A stretch of 64,000 nucleotides of DNA. Source: Pseudomonas chlororaphis subsp. piscium (GTDB lineage: Bacteria > Pseudomonadota > Gammaproteobacteria > Pseudomonadales > Pseudomonadaceae). Where the stretch lies: the NCBI RefSeq assembly GCF_003850345.1, contig NZ_CP027707.1, positions 6,687,001 through 6,751,000 of the forward strand, given 5' to 3'. The translations under genes and the position numbers were made by a program. Under the pieces are notes generated by a model. That model made no database searches. It had not been told where the DNA came from and saw only the letters and a program-made list of their open reading frames with translations. Position 1 is the stretch's first letter. Each line of letters starts with the position of its first letter. Positions 19,200 to 28,080 of the stretch are shown one piece after another.

Positions 19200-20348
19200 T
19201 CAGGCCGGCGTCAGGCAGTAATGGTTAATCAGTTCACGTAGTAGATGCACAGTAGGCTGCAAGCGTGACATTTCGAGGTATTCCCCCGGCTGGTGAGCAC
19301 AGGCGATGTCGCCCGGGCCCAGCACTACTGTCTCGCAGCCAAGGCGCTGAAGATAAGGCGCTTCGGTGCCGAACGCCACTGCTTCGGCGCGATGGCCGGT
19401 CAGGCGCTCGGCCACCCGCACCAGTTCGCAGTCTTCGGCCTGCTCGAAGGCCGGCGCTTCGGGGAACAGCGGCGCGTAGTCGATCTTCACCTGATGCCGC
19501 TCGGCCACGGGCACCAGCTTCTGCCGGATGGCCGCCCGCAGCGCCTGCGGGTCCATGCCCGGCAACGGCCGCAGGTCGAACTCCAGCGAACATTGGCCGC
19601 AGATCCGGTTCGGGTTGTCGCCACCGTGGATACACCCAAGGTTCAGGGTCGGCTGCGGCACGCTGAACTGCGGGTTGCGAAATTCACGCTGCCACGCCAG
19701 GCGCAGGCCGCGCAGTTCGCCGATGGCATCGTGCATGGCCTCCAGGGCGCTATGGCCCAGGCTCGGGTCGGAGGAATGGCCGCTGCGCCCGAGAATATCG
19801 ATGCGCTCCATCATCACGCCTTTGTGCATGCGGATCGGCCGCAGCCCGGTCGGCTCACCGATCACCGCGGCGCGCCCCAATGGCCGGCCGGCTTCGGCCA
19901 GGGCCCGGGCGCCAGCCATGGAGCTTTCCTCGTCACAGGTGGCGAGGATCAGTAGAGGTTGCTTGAAGGGCTGATCCAGCAGCGGCCGGACCGCCTCGAT
20001 GACCAGGGCGAAAAAACCTTTCATGTCGCAACTGCCCAGGCCGACCCAGCGCCCATCGACCTCGGTGAGCTTCAGCGGGTCGGTCTGCCACAGCGCGCCG
20101 TCGTAGGGCACGGTGTCGCTGTGCCCGGCCAGCACCAGGCCACCGGGGCCACTGCCGAAACTGGCGAGCAGGTTGAACTTGCCGGGGCTGACCTGCTGGA
20201 TGTCGCAGGCGAAACCCAGGTCGCCGAGCCAGCTCGCCAGCAAGTCGATGACCGCACGATTGGACTGATCCAGCGACGGCTGGGTACAGCTGACCGAAGG
20301 TGTGGCAATCAGCGCAGCGAACTGCTCTTTCATGGACGGCAATGGCAT
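19200..20348 (-). CDS. argE: Acetylornithine deacetylase
   Basis: This M20-family metallohydrolase removes acetate from N-acetylornithine to give ornithine. The protein has 382 residues. The metal-site motifs are LAGHSDTVPYDG, the GSCDMKGFFAL block, and CDEESSMAGARAL. The start is the ATG at 20348 (MPLPSMKEQF), with GGGAG upstream. The frame is open further to 20465, but those residues do not fit the family. Linked to argA here, as in P. aeruginosa. Confidence 0.93.
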   Translation of the reverse strand: MPLPSMKEQFAALIATPSVSCTQPSLDQSNRAVIDLLASWLGDLGFACDIQQVSPGKFNLLASFGSGPGGLVLAGHSDTVPYDGALWQTDPLKLTEVDGRWVGLGSCDMKGFFALVIEAVRPLLDQPFKQPLLILATCDEESSMAGARALAEAGRPLGRAAVIGEPTGLRPIRMHKGVMMERIDILGRSGHSSDPSLGHSALEAMHDAIGELRGLRLAWQREFRNPQFSVPQPTLNLGCIHGGDNPNRICGQCSLEFDLRPLPGMDPQALRAAIRQKLVPVAERHQVKIDYAPLFPEAPAFEQAEDCELVRVAERLTGHRAEAVAFGTEAPYLQRLGCETVVLGPGDIACAHQPGEYLEMSRLQPTVHLLRELINHYCLTPA

Positions 20349-20506
20349 GCGCTGGCTCCCGGGTTCCAAGATGAAGTCCATCATAGAGCCATCCTGCGAC
20401 AGGAATAAACCGCCACGGCACCTCGACGCGGCGAGTCCTGTACACTGCACGACCTTGGCAGCCACACATTCCCCCGGCTGCGCTCCCGATCCTGGATTTT
20501 CCGGCC

Positions 20507-21874
20507 ATGCAGAAAGAAACCGAAATCAAACTCCGCGTCAGCCGCGAAACCCTCGCCGCCCTGCGTGAGCACCCGCTCCTGAAAAAACGCAACAAAAGTG
20601 GCTGGGAACACCGTGAACTGATGAACCAGTACTTCGACACGCCCGAGCGCGACCTGGCCCGCGCCAAGGTCGCCCTGCGCCTGCGCCGCGACGGCGAAGA
20701 AGTGATCCAGACCCTCAAGACCCGCGGCCAGAGCGTCGCCGGCCTGTCGGAACGCAACGAGTACGACTGGCACCTGGCCAAAGCCAAGCTCGACCTGAAG
20801 AAACTCGACGGCGAATGCTGGCCCGAGCAACTGGCCGAGCTGGACAAGAAAACCCTCAAGCCGATCTTCACCACCGACTTCGTCCGCGAACGCGCGGAAA
20901 TCGCCTGGGGCCGCGGCAAGGCCAAGGTAGTGATCGAAGCCGCCCTGGACCTGGGCCACGTGATCGCCGGCAAGCAGAAGGAAGAGATCTGCGAGCTGGA
21001 ACTGGAACTGCGCGAAGGCGAACCGGCCGCCCTGCTGGAACTGGCCGCCGAGCTGGCCGCCACCCTGCCGCTGATGCCCTGCGACATCAGCAAGGCCGAA
21101 CGCGGCTACCGCCTGTTCGATGCCAACAGCTACTCCCTGAGCCTGCCCGCTCCGGAGCTGAGCGCGGAAACGCCGCTGGACGACGCCTTCGCGGCGCTGA
21201 CCTGGCACCTGCTGGGCAGCAGCCAGCGCCTGGCCGAGCAGTATCGCTTCAACGGTCACTGGCGTTTGCTGCAGGACTGGGTCGAGAACCTGGCGGAACT
21301 GCGCGCCCTGGTCAGCAGCCTGGGCCAGGCCGCACCGCGCCAGGCGACCGCTGAGTTGCGCGCTTCGCTGGACGGTCTGCTGGAAGACTGGCGCCCGCTG
21401 GTGCAAGCCGGCCTGGACGACGAAGACGTGCGCAAGGCCGCGCCTGAGCAGTTCATCGAAGAGCTGCAGGACGTGCGCTGGGGCCTGTTCTCGCTGAACA
21501 CCTCGCGCTGGTTGCTGGACCGCAGCTGGACCGCCGAGCGCAATACCCGTGGCAACCGCCAGGGTGCGGCGCAACTGGGCAGCTGGTTGCCGCGCCTGTT
21601 GGCCGACGAAGCCAGCTCCCTGCAACTGCCGCGCTACCAGCAACAGCCGGAAGACCTGGCCGAACAGCTGCCGCGCATCGAACGCATCCAGTCCTGGCTG
21701 CATCACGCGCGCAACGTGCTGGAAATCCCGGAGCTGGACCGTCTGTACGGCGAGTTGAACAAGCTGGCGCAACTGGCCAACGAGCCGATCACCGACGAAG
21801 CCTTGGATGCCCGCAAGCAACAGGCGATCACGGTGTTCCAGAACCGCGCGTGGAAGACCTTGCTGCGCATGTAA
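20507..21874 (+). CDS. CYTH and CHAD domain protein, probable inorganic triphosphatase
   Basis: This 455-residue protein has an N-terminal CYTH domain (residues 1-200). The diagnostic ExExK motif (E4-T-E6-I-K8) is followed by alternating charged strands of the triphosphate tunnel. A C-terminal CHAD domain (about 215-455) is rich in helices and conserved histidines/arginines. CYTH proteins with this layout (E. coli YgiF type) hydrolyse tripolyphosphate, and CHAD domains bind polyphosphate. The ATG at 20507 is divergent from argE. A ppx gene lies 43 kb away in the same window. Confidence 0.9.
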   Translation: MQKETEIKLRVSRETLAALREHPLLKKRNKSGWEHRELMNQYFDTPERDLARAKVALRLRRDGEEVIQTLKTRGQSVAGLSERNEYDWHLAKAKLDLKKLDGECWPEQLAELDKKTLKPIFTTDFVRERAEIAWGRGKAKVVIEAALDLGHVIAGKQKEEICELELELREGEPAALLELAAELAATLPLMPCDISKAERGYRLFDANSYSLSLPAPELSAETPLDDAFAALTWHLLGSSQRLAEQYRFNGHWRLLQDWVENLAELRALVSSLGQAAPRQATAELRASLDGLLEDWRPLVQAGLDDEDVRKAAPEQFIEELQDVRWGLFSLNTSRWLLDRSWTAERNTRGNRQGAAQLGSWLPRLLADEASSLQLPRYQQQPEDLAEQLPRIERIQSWLHHARNVLEIPELDRLYGELNKLAQLANEPITDEALDARKQQAITVFQNRAWKTLLRM

Positions 21875-21887
21875 GGGTTCCATGAAC

Positions 21888-21927
21888 AGGCTCGCTCCTG
21901 CCTTGCGGGAGCGAGCAGGCTCGCGAC
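21888..21927. repeat. REP-like palindrome after the CYTH-CHAD gene
   Basis: AGGCTCGCTCCTGCC-TTGC-GGGAGCGAGCAGG forms a compact inverted repeat of the GGAGCGAGC-GCTCGCG family. It lies between two convergent genes and may act as the terminator of both. Confidence 0.75.
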
Positions 21928-21950
21928 AGCGCCAGCCGCTTCCCCCCTCC

Positions 21951-22421
21951 TCAGCGCAGCACCGGCAAGCTGGTGGTCGACTTGATCTCCGACAGCGCCA
22001 CGATCGAATTCACTTCCTGAATCCCCGGCACCATCGACAGTTTCTCGAAGAAGAAACGCTCATACGCCTCGATGTCCGCCGTGACGATGCGCAACAGGAA
22101 ATCCACCGCGCCCATCAGCACATAACACTCCAGCACCTCCGGAAAACCGCGGATCGCCTCGGTGAATTCGGTGAAGTTGGAACGGCCGTGGGCGTTGAGT
22201 TTGACCTCGGCGAAGATCTGCGTGTTGAGGCCGATCTTCTTGCGGTCGAGCAAGGTCACCTGGCCACGGATGACCCCCTCCTCCTTGAGCCGCTGGATCC
22301 GCCGCCAGCAAGGTGACTGGGACAGCCCCACCTGCTCGGCGATCTGCGCGCTGGACAGCGAAGCGTCCTCTTGCAGCAGCGCCAGGATACGGCGGTCGTA
22401 GGCGTCCAGTTCGCTATGCAT
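21951..22421 (-). CDS. Lrp/AsnC-family transcriptional regulator
   Basis: This DNA-binding regulator responsive to amino acids has 156 residues. The N-terminal helix-turn-helix is about residues 4-55 (LDAYDRRILALLQEDASLSS ... GLSQSPCWRRIQRL). A C-terminal RAM/ACT-like ligand domain includes GAVDFLLRIVTADIEAYERF. The start is the ATG at 22421, with AGGGGA upstream; the reading from 22439 lacks a site. It is divergent from a small ACT-like gene, which is the obvious target candidate, along with itself. Confidence 0.9.
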   Translation of the reverse strand: MHSELDAYDRRILALLQEDASLSSAQIAEQVGLSQSPCWRRIQRLKEEGVIRGQVTLLDRKKIGLNTQIFAEVKLNAHGRSNFTEFTEAIRGFPEVLECYVLMGAVDFLLRIVTADIEAYERFFFEKLSMVPGIQEVNSIVALSEIKSTTSLPVLR

Positions 22422-22545
22422 AGATATTCCCCTAAACACTATAAATACAAATCATACGATTCGACAGTTTTGAAAATACCTTCATCTTAGATAAGAAATA
22501 CCCGCAACCGAATGTAAAAATTTCTCCATTGATCCGGAGAATCCC
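22422..22545. promoter_or_regulatory. Divergent promoter region, Lrp-type regulator / ACT-like gene
   Basis: This 124-base A+T-rich stretch lies between the two divergent starts. It must contain both promoters and probably the autoregulatory Lrp-type binding sites. No clear dyad was identified by eye. Confidence 0.5.
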
Positions 22546-22866
22546 ATGCCCCCTCTCGAAGCTGTCAGTTCCCGCGCCGATGTGTGGAATGTCGCCAACA
22601 CCCATTGCCGGGTGCATTACCAACTGGTCACTGACGCCGAGGCCGATGTGCTGTGCCGGGTGCTCAATCATTTCGCCCTGCAGTCCCTGCTGCCGCAGCA
22701 GGTCCAGGTGCAACAGCAGGACGGTTCGCTGCTGATGGAAGTGCTGCTCGACGGCCTGAGCTGGCATCGCGCCCAGGTCATCGCGGAAAAACTGCGCAAC
22801 CTGGTCAGCGTGTGTTCGGTACAGCTGCAACTGGCCGAGCGCGAGCCGCTGCAGGCCGCCGGCTGA
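22546..22866 (+). CDS. Small ACT-like protein, function unknown
   Basis: This 106-residue protein starts at the ATG at 22546, with GGAGAATC upstream. Residues about 20-100 alternate strand, helix, strand, strand, helix, strand (CRVHYQLVTD, ADVLCRVLNHFAL, VQVQQQ, LLMEVLLDG, HRAQVIAEKLRNL, VCSVQLQLAE). This is the order of an ACT domain and recalls the regulatory subunit IlvM/IlvH. That is an inference from pattern, not a family match. It is divergent from the Lrp-type regulator. Confidence 0.7.
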   Translation: MPPLEAVSSRADVWNVANTHCRVHYQLVTDAEADVLCRVLNHFALQSLLPQQVQVQQQDGSLLMEVLLDGLSWHRAQVIAEKLRNLVSVCSVQLQLAEREPLQAAG

Positions 22867-22992
22867 AGGCGCCGGGCAAAACCCTGCAACGCTTGAGCGA
22901 CTGGCAGTCGCCATCCCGGGACTATTCTTGGAATTCCGTGGTCAGAGGCGCATCTAACCCGCCTGCTGCCGGATTGTTCACAAGGAGCCCGC

Positions 22993-24771
22993 ATGTCCGT
23001 TCCTCTCGTTACCCAGGACCGCTGGCTGGATCTCAATGATCTGCTGCGCGACCTGGTCGCCCAGGGCTTCATCAGCCAGGACTCGGCCGAACACGCCCTG
23101 ACCACCCGCCGCAACGCCGCCAACAGTCAGCTGCACCCGCTGGAGTTTCTCGCCAGCCAGCACCTGGACGACCTCCGCCGGCCCGGCAAACGCCTGGACC
23201 TGGAAAGCCTGACCCTGTGGCTGGCACAGCAGGCCGGCCAGCCGTACCTGCGCATCGACCCGCTGAAAATCGACGTCGCCGCCGTGACCCCGCTGATGTC
23301 CTACGCCTTCGCCCAACGGCACAAGATCCTCGCGGTGTCGATCGACGCCGAAGCCGTCACGGTGGCCAGCGCCCAGCCTTACGTCAGCGCCTGGGAAGCC
23401 GACCTGACCCACGTGCTGAAACTGCCGATCAAGCGGGTGGTGGCCAACCCGGTGGAAATCCAGCGCCTGACTGTGGAGTTCTTCCGCCTGGCCAAGTCGG
23501 TCACCGGCGCCAGCGCCGACCAGAAAAGCCACGCGCCGGGCAACTTCGAACAGTTGCTCAATCTCGGCGCCAGCGACCAGGAGCCCGACGCCAACGACGC
23601 GCACATCGTCAACATCGTCGACTGGCTGTTCCAGTACGCCTTCCAGCAGCGGGCCAGCGATATCCACATCGAGCCGCGCCGCGAGCAAGGCACCGTGCGC
23701 TTTCGTATCGACGGCGTGCTGCACAACGTCTATCAGTTCCCGCCCCAGGTCACCATGGCCGTGGTCAGCCGCCTGAAAAGCCTGGGCCGGATGAACGTCG
23801 CGGAAAAACGCAAACCCCAGGACGGCCGGGTCAAGACCAAGACCCCGGAAGGCGGCGAAGTGGAGTTGCGCCTGTCGACCCTGCCCACCGCCTTCGGCGA
23901 GAAAATGGTCATGCGCATCTTCGACCCCGAAGTGCTGCTCAAGGACTTCGACCAGTTGGGTTTCTCCAGCGACGACCTGCGGCGCTGGCAGGAAATGACC
24001 CGCCAGCCCAACGGCATCATCCTGGTCACCGGCCCCACCGGTTCGGGCAAGACCACCACCCTGTACACCACCCTGAAGAAACTGGCGACGCCGGAGGTCA
24101 ACCTCTGCACCATCGAGGACCCGATCGAGATGGTCGAGCCGGCGTTCAACCAGATGCAGGTCCAGCACAACATCGAGCTAACCTTCGCCAGCGGCGTGCG
24201 CGCGCTGATGCGCCAGGACCCGGACATCATCATGATCGGCGAGATCCGCGACCTGGAAACCGCGGAAATGGCAATCCAGGCTGCCCTCACCGGCCACTTG
24301 GTGCTGTCGACCCTGCACACCAACGATGCGCCCGGCGCCATCAGTCGCCTGCTGGAACTGGGCGTCGCGCCCTACCTGATCAAGGCCACGCTGCTGGGAG
24401 TCATGGCCCAGCGACTGGTGCGCACCCTGTGCCCGCACTGCAAGACCCCGCTGACCCTGGACGAAGACGACTGGCAAAACCTGACCCGGCCCTGGCAGGC
24501 GCCGCTGCCCAGCCACGCCCACGGCGCCACCGGCTGCCTGGAATGTCGCGATACCGGTTACCGGGGCCGCGCCGGGGTGTATGAAATCATGCAGTTGAGC
24601 GACAACCTCAAAGCCCTGATCAGCGCCGACGCCGACCTGCTCGCCATACGCCGCCAGGCTTTTCAGGAAGGCATGCGCAGCCTGCGCCTGTCCGGAGCGC
24701 AGAAAGTCGCCGCCGGGCTGACCACCCTCGAGGAGATATTGCGGGTAACGCCACAAAGCGAGCAGCGATAA
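22993..24771 (+). CDS. GspE/PulE-type secretion ATPase (orphan)
   Basis: This hexameric ATPase of the type II secretion / type IV pilus assembly class has 592 residues. The N-terminal domain (about 1-170) is of MshEN/GspE-N type. The core has Walker A GPTGSGKTT at 347-355, an Asp box around CTIEDPIEM (372-380), Walker B DPDIIMIGEIRD, and a His box LSTLHTNDAPGA. A zinc-binding pair of CxxC motifs (C480/C483 and C515/C518) is intact. The ATG at 22993 follows AAGGAG. No pseudopilin, inner-membrane platform or secretin gene is nearby, so its partners must be encoded elsewhere. Confidence 0.93.
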   Translation: MSVPLVTQDRWLDLNDLLRDLVAQGFISQDSAEHALTTRRNAANSQLHPLEFLASQHLDDLRRPGKRLDLESLTLWLAQQAGQPYLRIDPLKIDVAAVTPLMSYAFAQRHKILAVSIDAEAVTVASAQPYVSAWEADLTHVLKLPIKRVVANPVEIQRLTVEFFRLAKSVTGASADQKSHAPGNFEQLLNLGASDQEPDANDAHIVNIVDWLFQYAFQQRASDIHIEPRREQGTVRFRIDGVLHNVYQFPPQVTMAVVSRLKSLGRMNVAEKRKPQDGRVKTKTPEGGEVELRLSTLPTAFGEKMVMRIFDPEVLLKDFDQLGFSSDDLRRWQEMTRQPNGIILVTGPTGSGKTTTLYTTLKKLATPEVNLCTIEDPIEMVEPAFNQMQVQHNIELTFASGVRALMRQDPDIIMIGEIRDLETAEMAIQAALTGHLVLSTLHTNDAPGAISRLLELGVAPYLIKATLLGVMAQRLVRTLCPHCKTPLTLDEDDWQNLTRPWQAPLPSHAHGATGCLECRDTGYRGRAGVYEIMQLSDNLKALISADADLLAIRRQAFQEGMRSLRLSGAQKVAAGLTTLEEILRVTPQSEQR

Positions 24772-24831
24772 AGCATTGTCCCCAGCAGCCGATTACTCTT
24801 AGGTGCAGGCCAATGTGAGCGAGGTGCGGGT

Positions 24832-26439
24832 ATGAATATTCGTCAGAAAATGATCGCCACCGGAGCGGTCAGCATATTGGCCATCGTCCTCGTCGCCGGC
24901 ATCGGCTGGTGGGGCCAAGCGCAGCTGGCGCAAGCGCTGACGGATAACCAGATCAATGCCAGTGCCCTGCGCAATCACCTTGAAGCCGACATGATGCACG
25001 ACGCCTTGCGTGCCGATGTGCTGGCCGCCTTCGCCGGCCAGCCCGGCGATACCAGTGAGAGCGAGCAGATCAGAAACGACCTGCGCGAACACGGCGAGTG
25101 GTTCCGCAAGGTCCTCGCGGAAAACGCCAGGCTGCCCCTGGCGCCGGACATTCGCCAGGCCATCGGCGAGCTGCAGCCGGTGCTGGAAAACTACATTGGC
25201 GCGGCGGAAAAAATCACCGAACAGGCACTTCGCGACCCTGTCGCCGCCCGTGCGGACATGCCGGCGTTCGCCAAGAGTTTCAGCGAGGTGGAAAGCCGCA
25301 ACGAGGCCCTGAGCAGCAAGATCGAAACCAGCACCGCACAAACCCGCGAAGACAGCGAAAAAGCTGTGCATCAGGCCCTCTGGTGGCTGATCGGTGGCAG
25401 CCTGCTGGTCGTACTGACGCTCTGCCTACTGACTCGCCGCTTGTTGCACTCGGTACTGCGGCCCCTGGAAAAATCGGCCGCCACGGCCCGGGCCATTGCC
25501 CAGGGCAACCTCAGCCTACCGATCAGCATCGACAGCGACGACGAGGCCGGGCAGCTGCAAAAAGCCTTGGGCGACATGCAGACCAACCTGCGGGACATGA
25601 TCACCACCATTCGCCGCGAAAGCGAAGGCCTACAAGGCACCTCCCACAACCTGAGCCAGACCTCCCAGGACATTGCCGACGGGGCCAGCGAACAGGCCCT
25701 GGGCGCGAACAGCATGGCCGCGGCCATGGAACAGATGATCAGCAATATCGCCCAGGTGGCCGAACATGCACGTAATGCGCAGGACATTTCGGCGCAGTCG
25801 GAATCCCTCGCCGGCAGCGGCGGCCAGGTCATCCTCGGGGTGGTCGATGGCATGTCCCACATTGCCGAGGCGGTCAATCAGTCCTCGCAAAGCATCACCG
25901 CGCTTGGCCAATCCTCGGAGGAAATCCACTCGATCATCCAGGTGATCAACAGCATCGCCGAACAGACCAATCTGCTGGCGCTGAACGCAGCCATCGAGGC
26001 GGCCCGCGCCGGTGAGGCCGGCCGGGGATTCGCCGTGGTAGCCGATGAAGTGCGTAGCCTGGCCGCGCGCACGGCGCAATCGACCCGGGAGATCACCGGC
26101 ATGATCGAGCGCATCCGCGAAACCACCAGCCAGGCGGTGCGCAGCATGCAGACCGGGGTCAGCCGGGTGAACGACGGGGTGAACATGGCTCAGCAGGCTG
26201 GCACCTCGATCAACGAAATCCGCGAAGGCGCGCAACGTTCGGCGCTGATGGTCGAGGAGATTTCCCACACCATCGGCGAGCAGTCCAAGGCCAGCAGCGA
26301 AGTGGCGCAACAGGTGGAGATGATCAATCAGGTCGCGCAGCGCAACAGCCAGGCCATGCATGAACTGGCGACGACGGTCGAACACATGGAACGCTCTGTC
26401 GCCACCTTGCAGACCTCGGTGACCCGTTTTCAGTTGTAA
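24832..26439 (+). CDS. Methyl-accepting chemotaxis protein
   Basis: This transmembrane chemoreceptor has 535 residues. TM1 is about residues 8-28. A periplasmic ligand domain of about 155 residues is mostly helical, in the four-helix-bundle style. TM2 is about 183-203, then a HAMP domain with the [11 protein letters not shown] type core. The long cytoplasmic coiled coil contains the hairpin tip [20 protein letters not shown], which binds CheA/CheW. The ATG at 24832 follows GAGG. The ligand is unknown. There is no C-terminal CheR-docking pentapeptide (it ends SVTRFQL). Confidence 0.94.
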   Translation: MNIRQKMIATGAVSILAIVLVAGIGWWGQAQLAQALTDNQINASALRNHLEADMMHDALRADVLAAFAGQPGDTSESEQIRNDLREHGEWFRKVLAENARLPLAPDIRQAIGELQPVLENYIGAAEKITEQALRDPVAARADMPAFAKSFSEVESRNEALSSKIETSTAQTREDSEKAVHQALWWLIGGSLLVVLTLCLLTRRLLHSVLRPLEKSAATARAIAQGNLSLPISIDSDDEAGQLQKALGDMQTNLRDMITTIRRESEGLQGTSHNLSQTSQDIADGASEQALGANSMAAAMEQMISNIAQVAEHARNAQDISAQSESLAGSGGQVILGVVDGMSHIAEAVNQSSQSITALGQSSEEIHSIIQVINSIAEQTNLLALNAAIEAARAGEAGRGFAVVADEVRSLAARTAQSTREITGMIERIRETTSQAVRSMQTGVSRVNDGVNMAQQAGTSINEIREGAQRSALMVEEISHTIGEQSKASSEVAQQVEMINQVAQRNSQAMHELATTVEHMERSVATLQTSVTRFQL

Positions 26440-26498
26440 GGCTGGGATGACCCACCTCGACGGTTACACCACACAGCTACCAGCGATGAGCAGCCCCG

Positions 26499-27479
26499 CT
26501 ACCAGTCGAGGACACCCAACCCGGTATTGGGCTTGATCCACAGCACCGCGCCGCCCTCCCTGCGTTGCTGTATCGAGCGCCCAGCGTCGAGCGTTTCCCC
26601 CGTACGCAGGTTCTGCGCGGAGTATGACTTGCTCGGGCTGAACATCAGGGTACCCGGCGCGTCCTGGCGAACCCTCATGCCGCGGGGGTAGTGCCAATCG
26701 CCCAGGGTCAGGTCTTGCGCCAGTTGCCCGTTCCAACGTCCGGGTTGCCGCTGCTCATCGAGATCCAGGCTCAGGTCCGACAGCGCTATCCCCTGGATAA
26801 CCACCGCAGGTGAAGCCAGGCCGATGGTGTCGATGCTGAACCTGCCGTCGTACTGACTGACCTCGCTGGAGCTCGGCCACTTCACCCCCGCCACATCGGC
26901 CCCGGTCACCAGCCTGCAGGAAGAGAAGCGCCAGCGACTGGGTTGCAAGCGGTCCTCGTCGGCAATGTCCAGCGTTACCCAGGTGCCGCCGGCGCAGGGC
27001 CAGCCCGCGACGATCTGGTCACGGCTCAGCAGCATCTTTGAGAGAGGGCCGCTGCCGTACATCTGCAACTCTGTAACCTCCACACCATTGATTGTGTGTG
27101 GTGCAGCGAATTCGGCGTAAAAGAGGCTGTGCAGTCCATGGGGTTGCGGCTGGCCTTGGGAATCCAGAGGTTCAAGCGTCCTCAGATACAGCTTGCTGCC
27201 TGCCGGCAATGGCAGGCCATCAAGCTGTACGTCCTGCTCAAGTTGCGGGTGGAGCGCCTTGTTATGCTGATTGTCGCTATGGATTTTCCACAGGGTGCAA
27301 ACCACAAAGATTGCACAGACCACTGCAAGCGCACCGAAGTGCAGGGGCTGACGGCGCATCCGGCGTCGGCAGGCCGGAATGAGCAAGCCAATCAGCAACA
27401 AGGGAAGTCCGATAAAGGACAGCAACACCAGGCTCAGCAGGGTTGCGTAGATCATCGCGCCAAAAATCAAGGCCAGCAT
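26499..27479 (-). CDS. Membrane-anchored protein, function unknown
   Basis: I do not recognise this gene. From the ATG at 27479 it encodes 326 residues. Two hydrophobic segments near the N-terminus (LALIFGAMIYATLLSLVLLS with the following GLPLLLIGLLI, and FGALAVVCAIFVVCTLW) are separated by an arginine-rich loop. A soluble domain of about 250 residues then ends in GLGVLDW. The ribosome site at 27479 is weak; the frame is open to 27650, but the extra residues look non-coding. The soluble part is presumably periplasmic. It is convergent with the chemoreceptor gene. Confidence 0.75.
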   Translation of the reverse strand: MLALIFGAMIYATLLSLVLLSFIGLPLLLIGLLIPACRRRMRRQPLHFGALAVVCAIFVVCTLWKIHSDNQHNKALHPQLEQDVQLDGLPLPAGSKLYLRTLEPLDSQGQPQPHGLHSLFYAEFAAPHTINGVEVTELQMYGSGPLSKMLLSRDQIVAGWPCAGGTWVTLDIADEDRLQPSRWRFSSCRLVTGADVAGVKWPSSSEVSQYDGRFSIDTIGLASPAVVIQGIALSDLSLDLDEQRQPGRWNGQLAQDLTLGDWHYPRGMRVRQDAPGTLMFSPSKSYSAQNLRTGETLDAGRSIQQRREGGAVLWIKPNTGLGVLDW

Positions 27480-27686
27480 CCGTGCAGTCGAGAAAGTCGC
27501 CCATGGTGGCAAATGCCGCCCCTGCGTTCCAGCACATTGACTCGATACCGAGGTGCAGCGGTCGCTCCCGAAGAGCTCGTTCGGCCCCTGTCCACGCTGG
27601 TGAAAGCTTGTTGCAGCAGCAGGGAACTCAATCGGGCCAACACCTATCAAAGGGCTCAGTTTCCCCCCTAGTTGGAGTCACCCACC

Positions 27687-28004
27687 ATGCGTTTCAAAAC
27701 AGCTGTCGCCACCCTGGCCCTGCTTTCCCTGCCTGTAGGTTCGGCAATGGCCGACAGCTTCTGGCGTAACGTCCTGTCCACCGGCGCCACCACCGGTTCC
27801 ACCTACCTGACTTCCAAGGATCACAAGCTGATCGGCGCCGCCCAGGACGACGCCAGCAGCTTCGTCGCCAGCGAAGGCAGCATCCGCGGTCCGTACCTGG
27901 AAGCCGCGATGCAGAAAGTCCGTGCCGACAACCCGGGCCTGCAGGCCACTGACATGGAGCTGGCCAACGCCATCCTGGCGAAAAACGCCGTCGCCCAGCA
28001 GTGA
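27687..28004 (+). CDS. DUF2388-type small secreted protein
   Basis: This 105-residue protein has a signal peptide (RFKTAVATLALLSLPVGSAMA) and a mature region DSFWRNVLSTGATTGSTYLT that I recall as the DUF2388 family, common in Pseudomonas. The start ATG at 27687 follows TTGGAG. The function is unknown; the mature chain is predicted periplasmic. It is convergent with gcvP and shares a bidirectional terminator with it. Confidence 0.85.
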   Translation: MRFKTAVATLALLSLPVGSAMADSFWRNVLSTGATTGSTYLTSKDHKLIGAAQDDASSFVASEGSIRGPYLEAAMQKVRADNPGLQATDMELANAILAKNAVAQQ

Positions 28005-28033
28005 CGCCAGCCTGTAGCCAGGCTGACGCAACG

Positions 28034-28065
28034 AAAAATGCCGCTCACAAGAGCGGCATTTTTTT
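28034..28065. terminator. Bidirectional terminator between the DUF2388 gene and gcvP
   Basis: AAAAATGCCGCTC-ACAA-GAGCGGCATTTTTTT is a perfect hairpin with A and T tracts, serving both convergent genes. Confidence 0.9.
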
Positions 28066-28080
28066 GCCCGCCGTTCGAGC

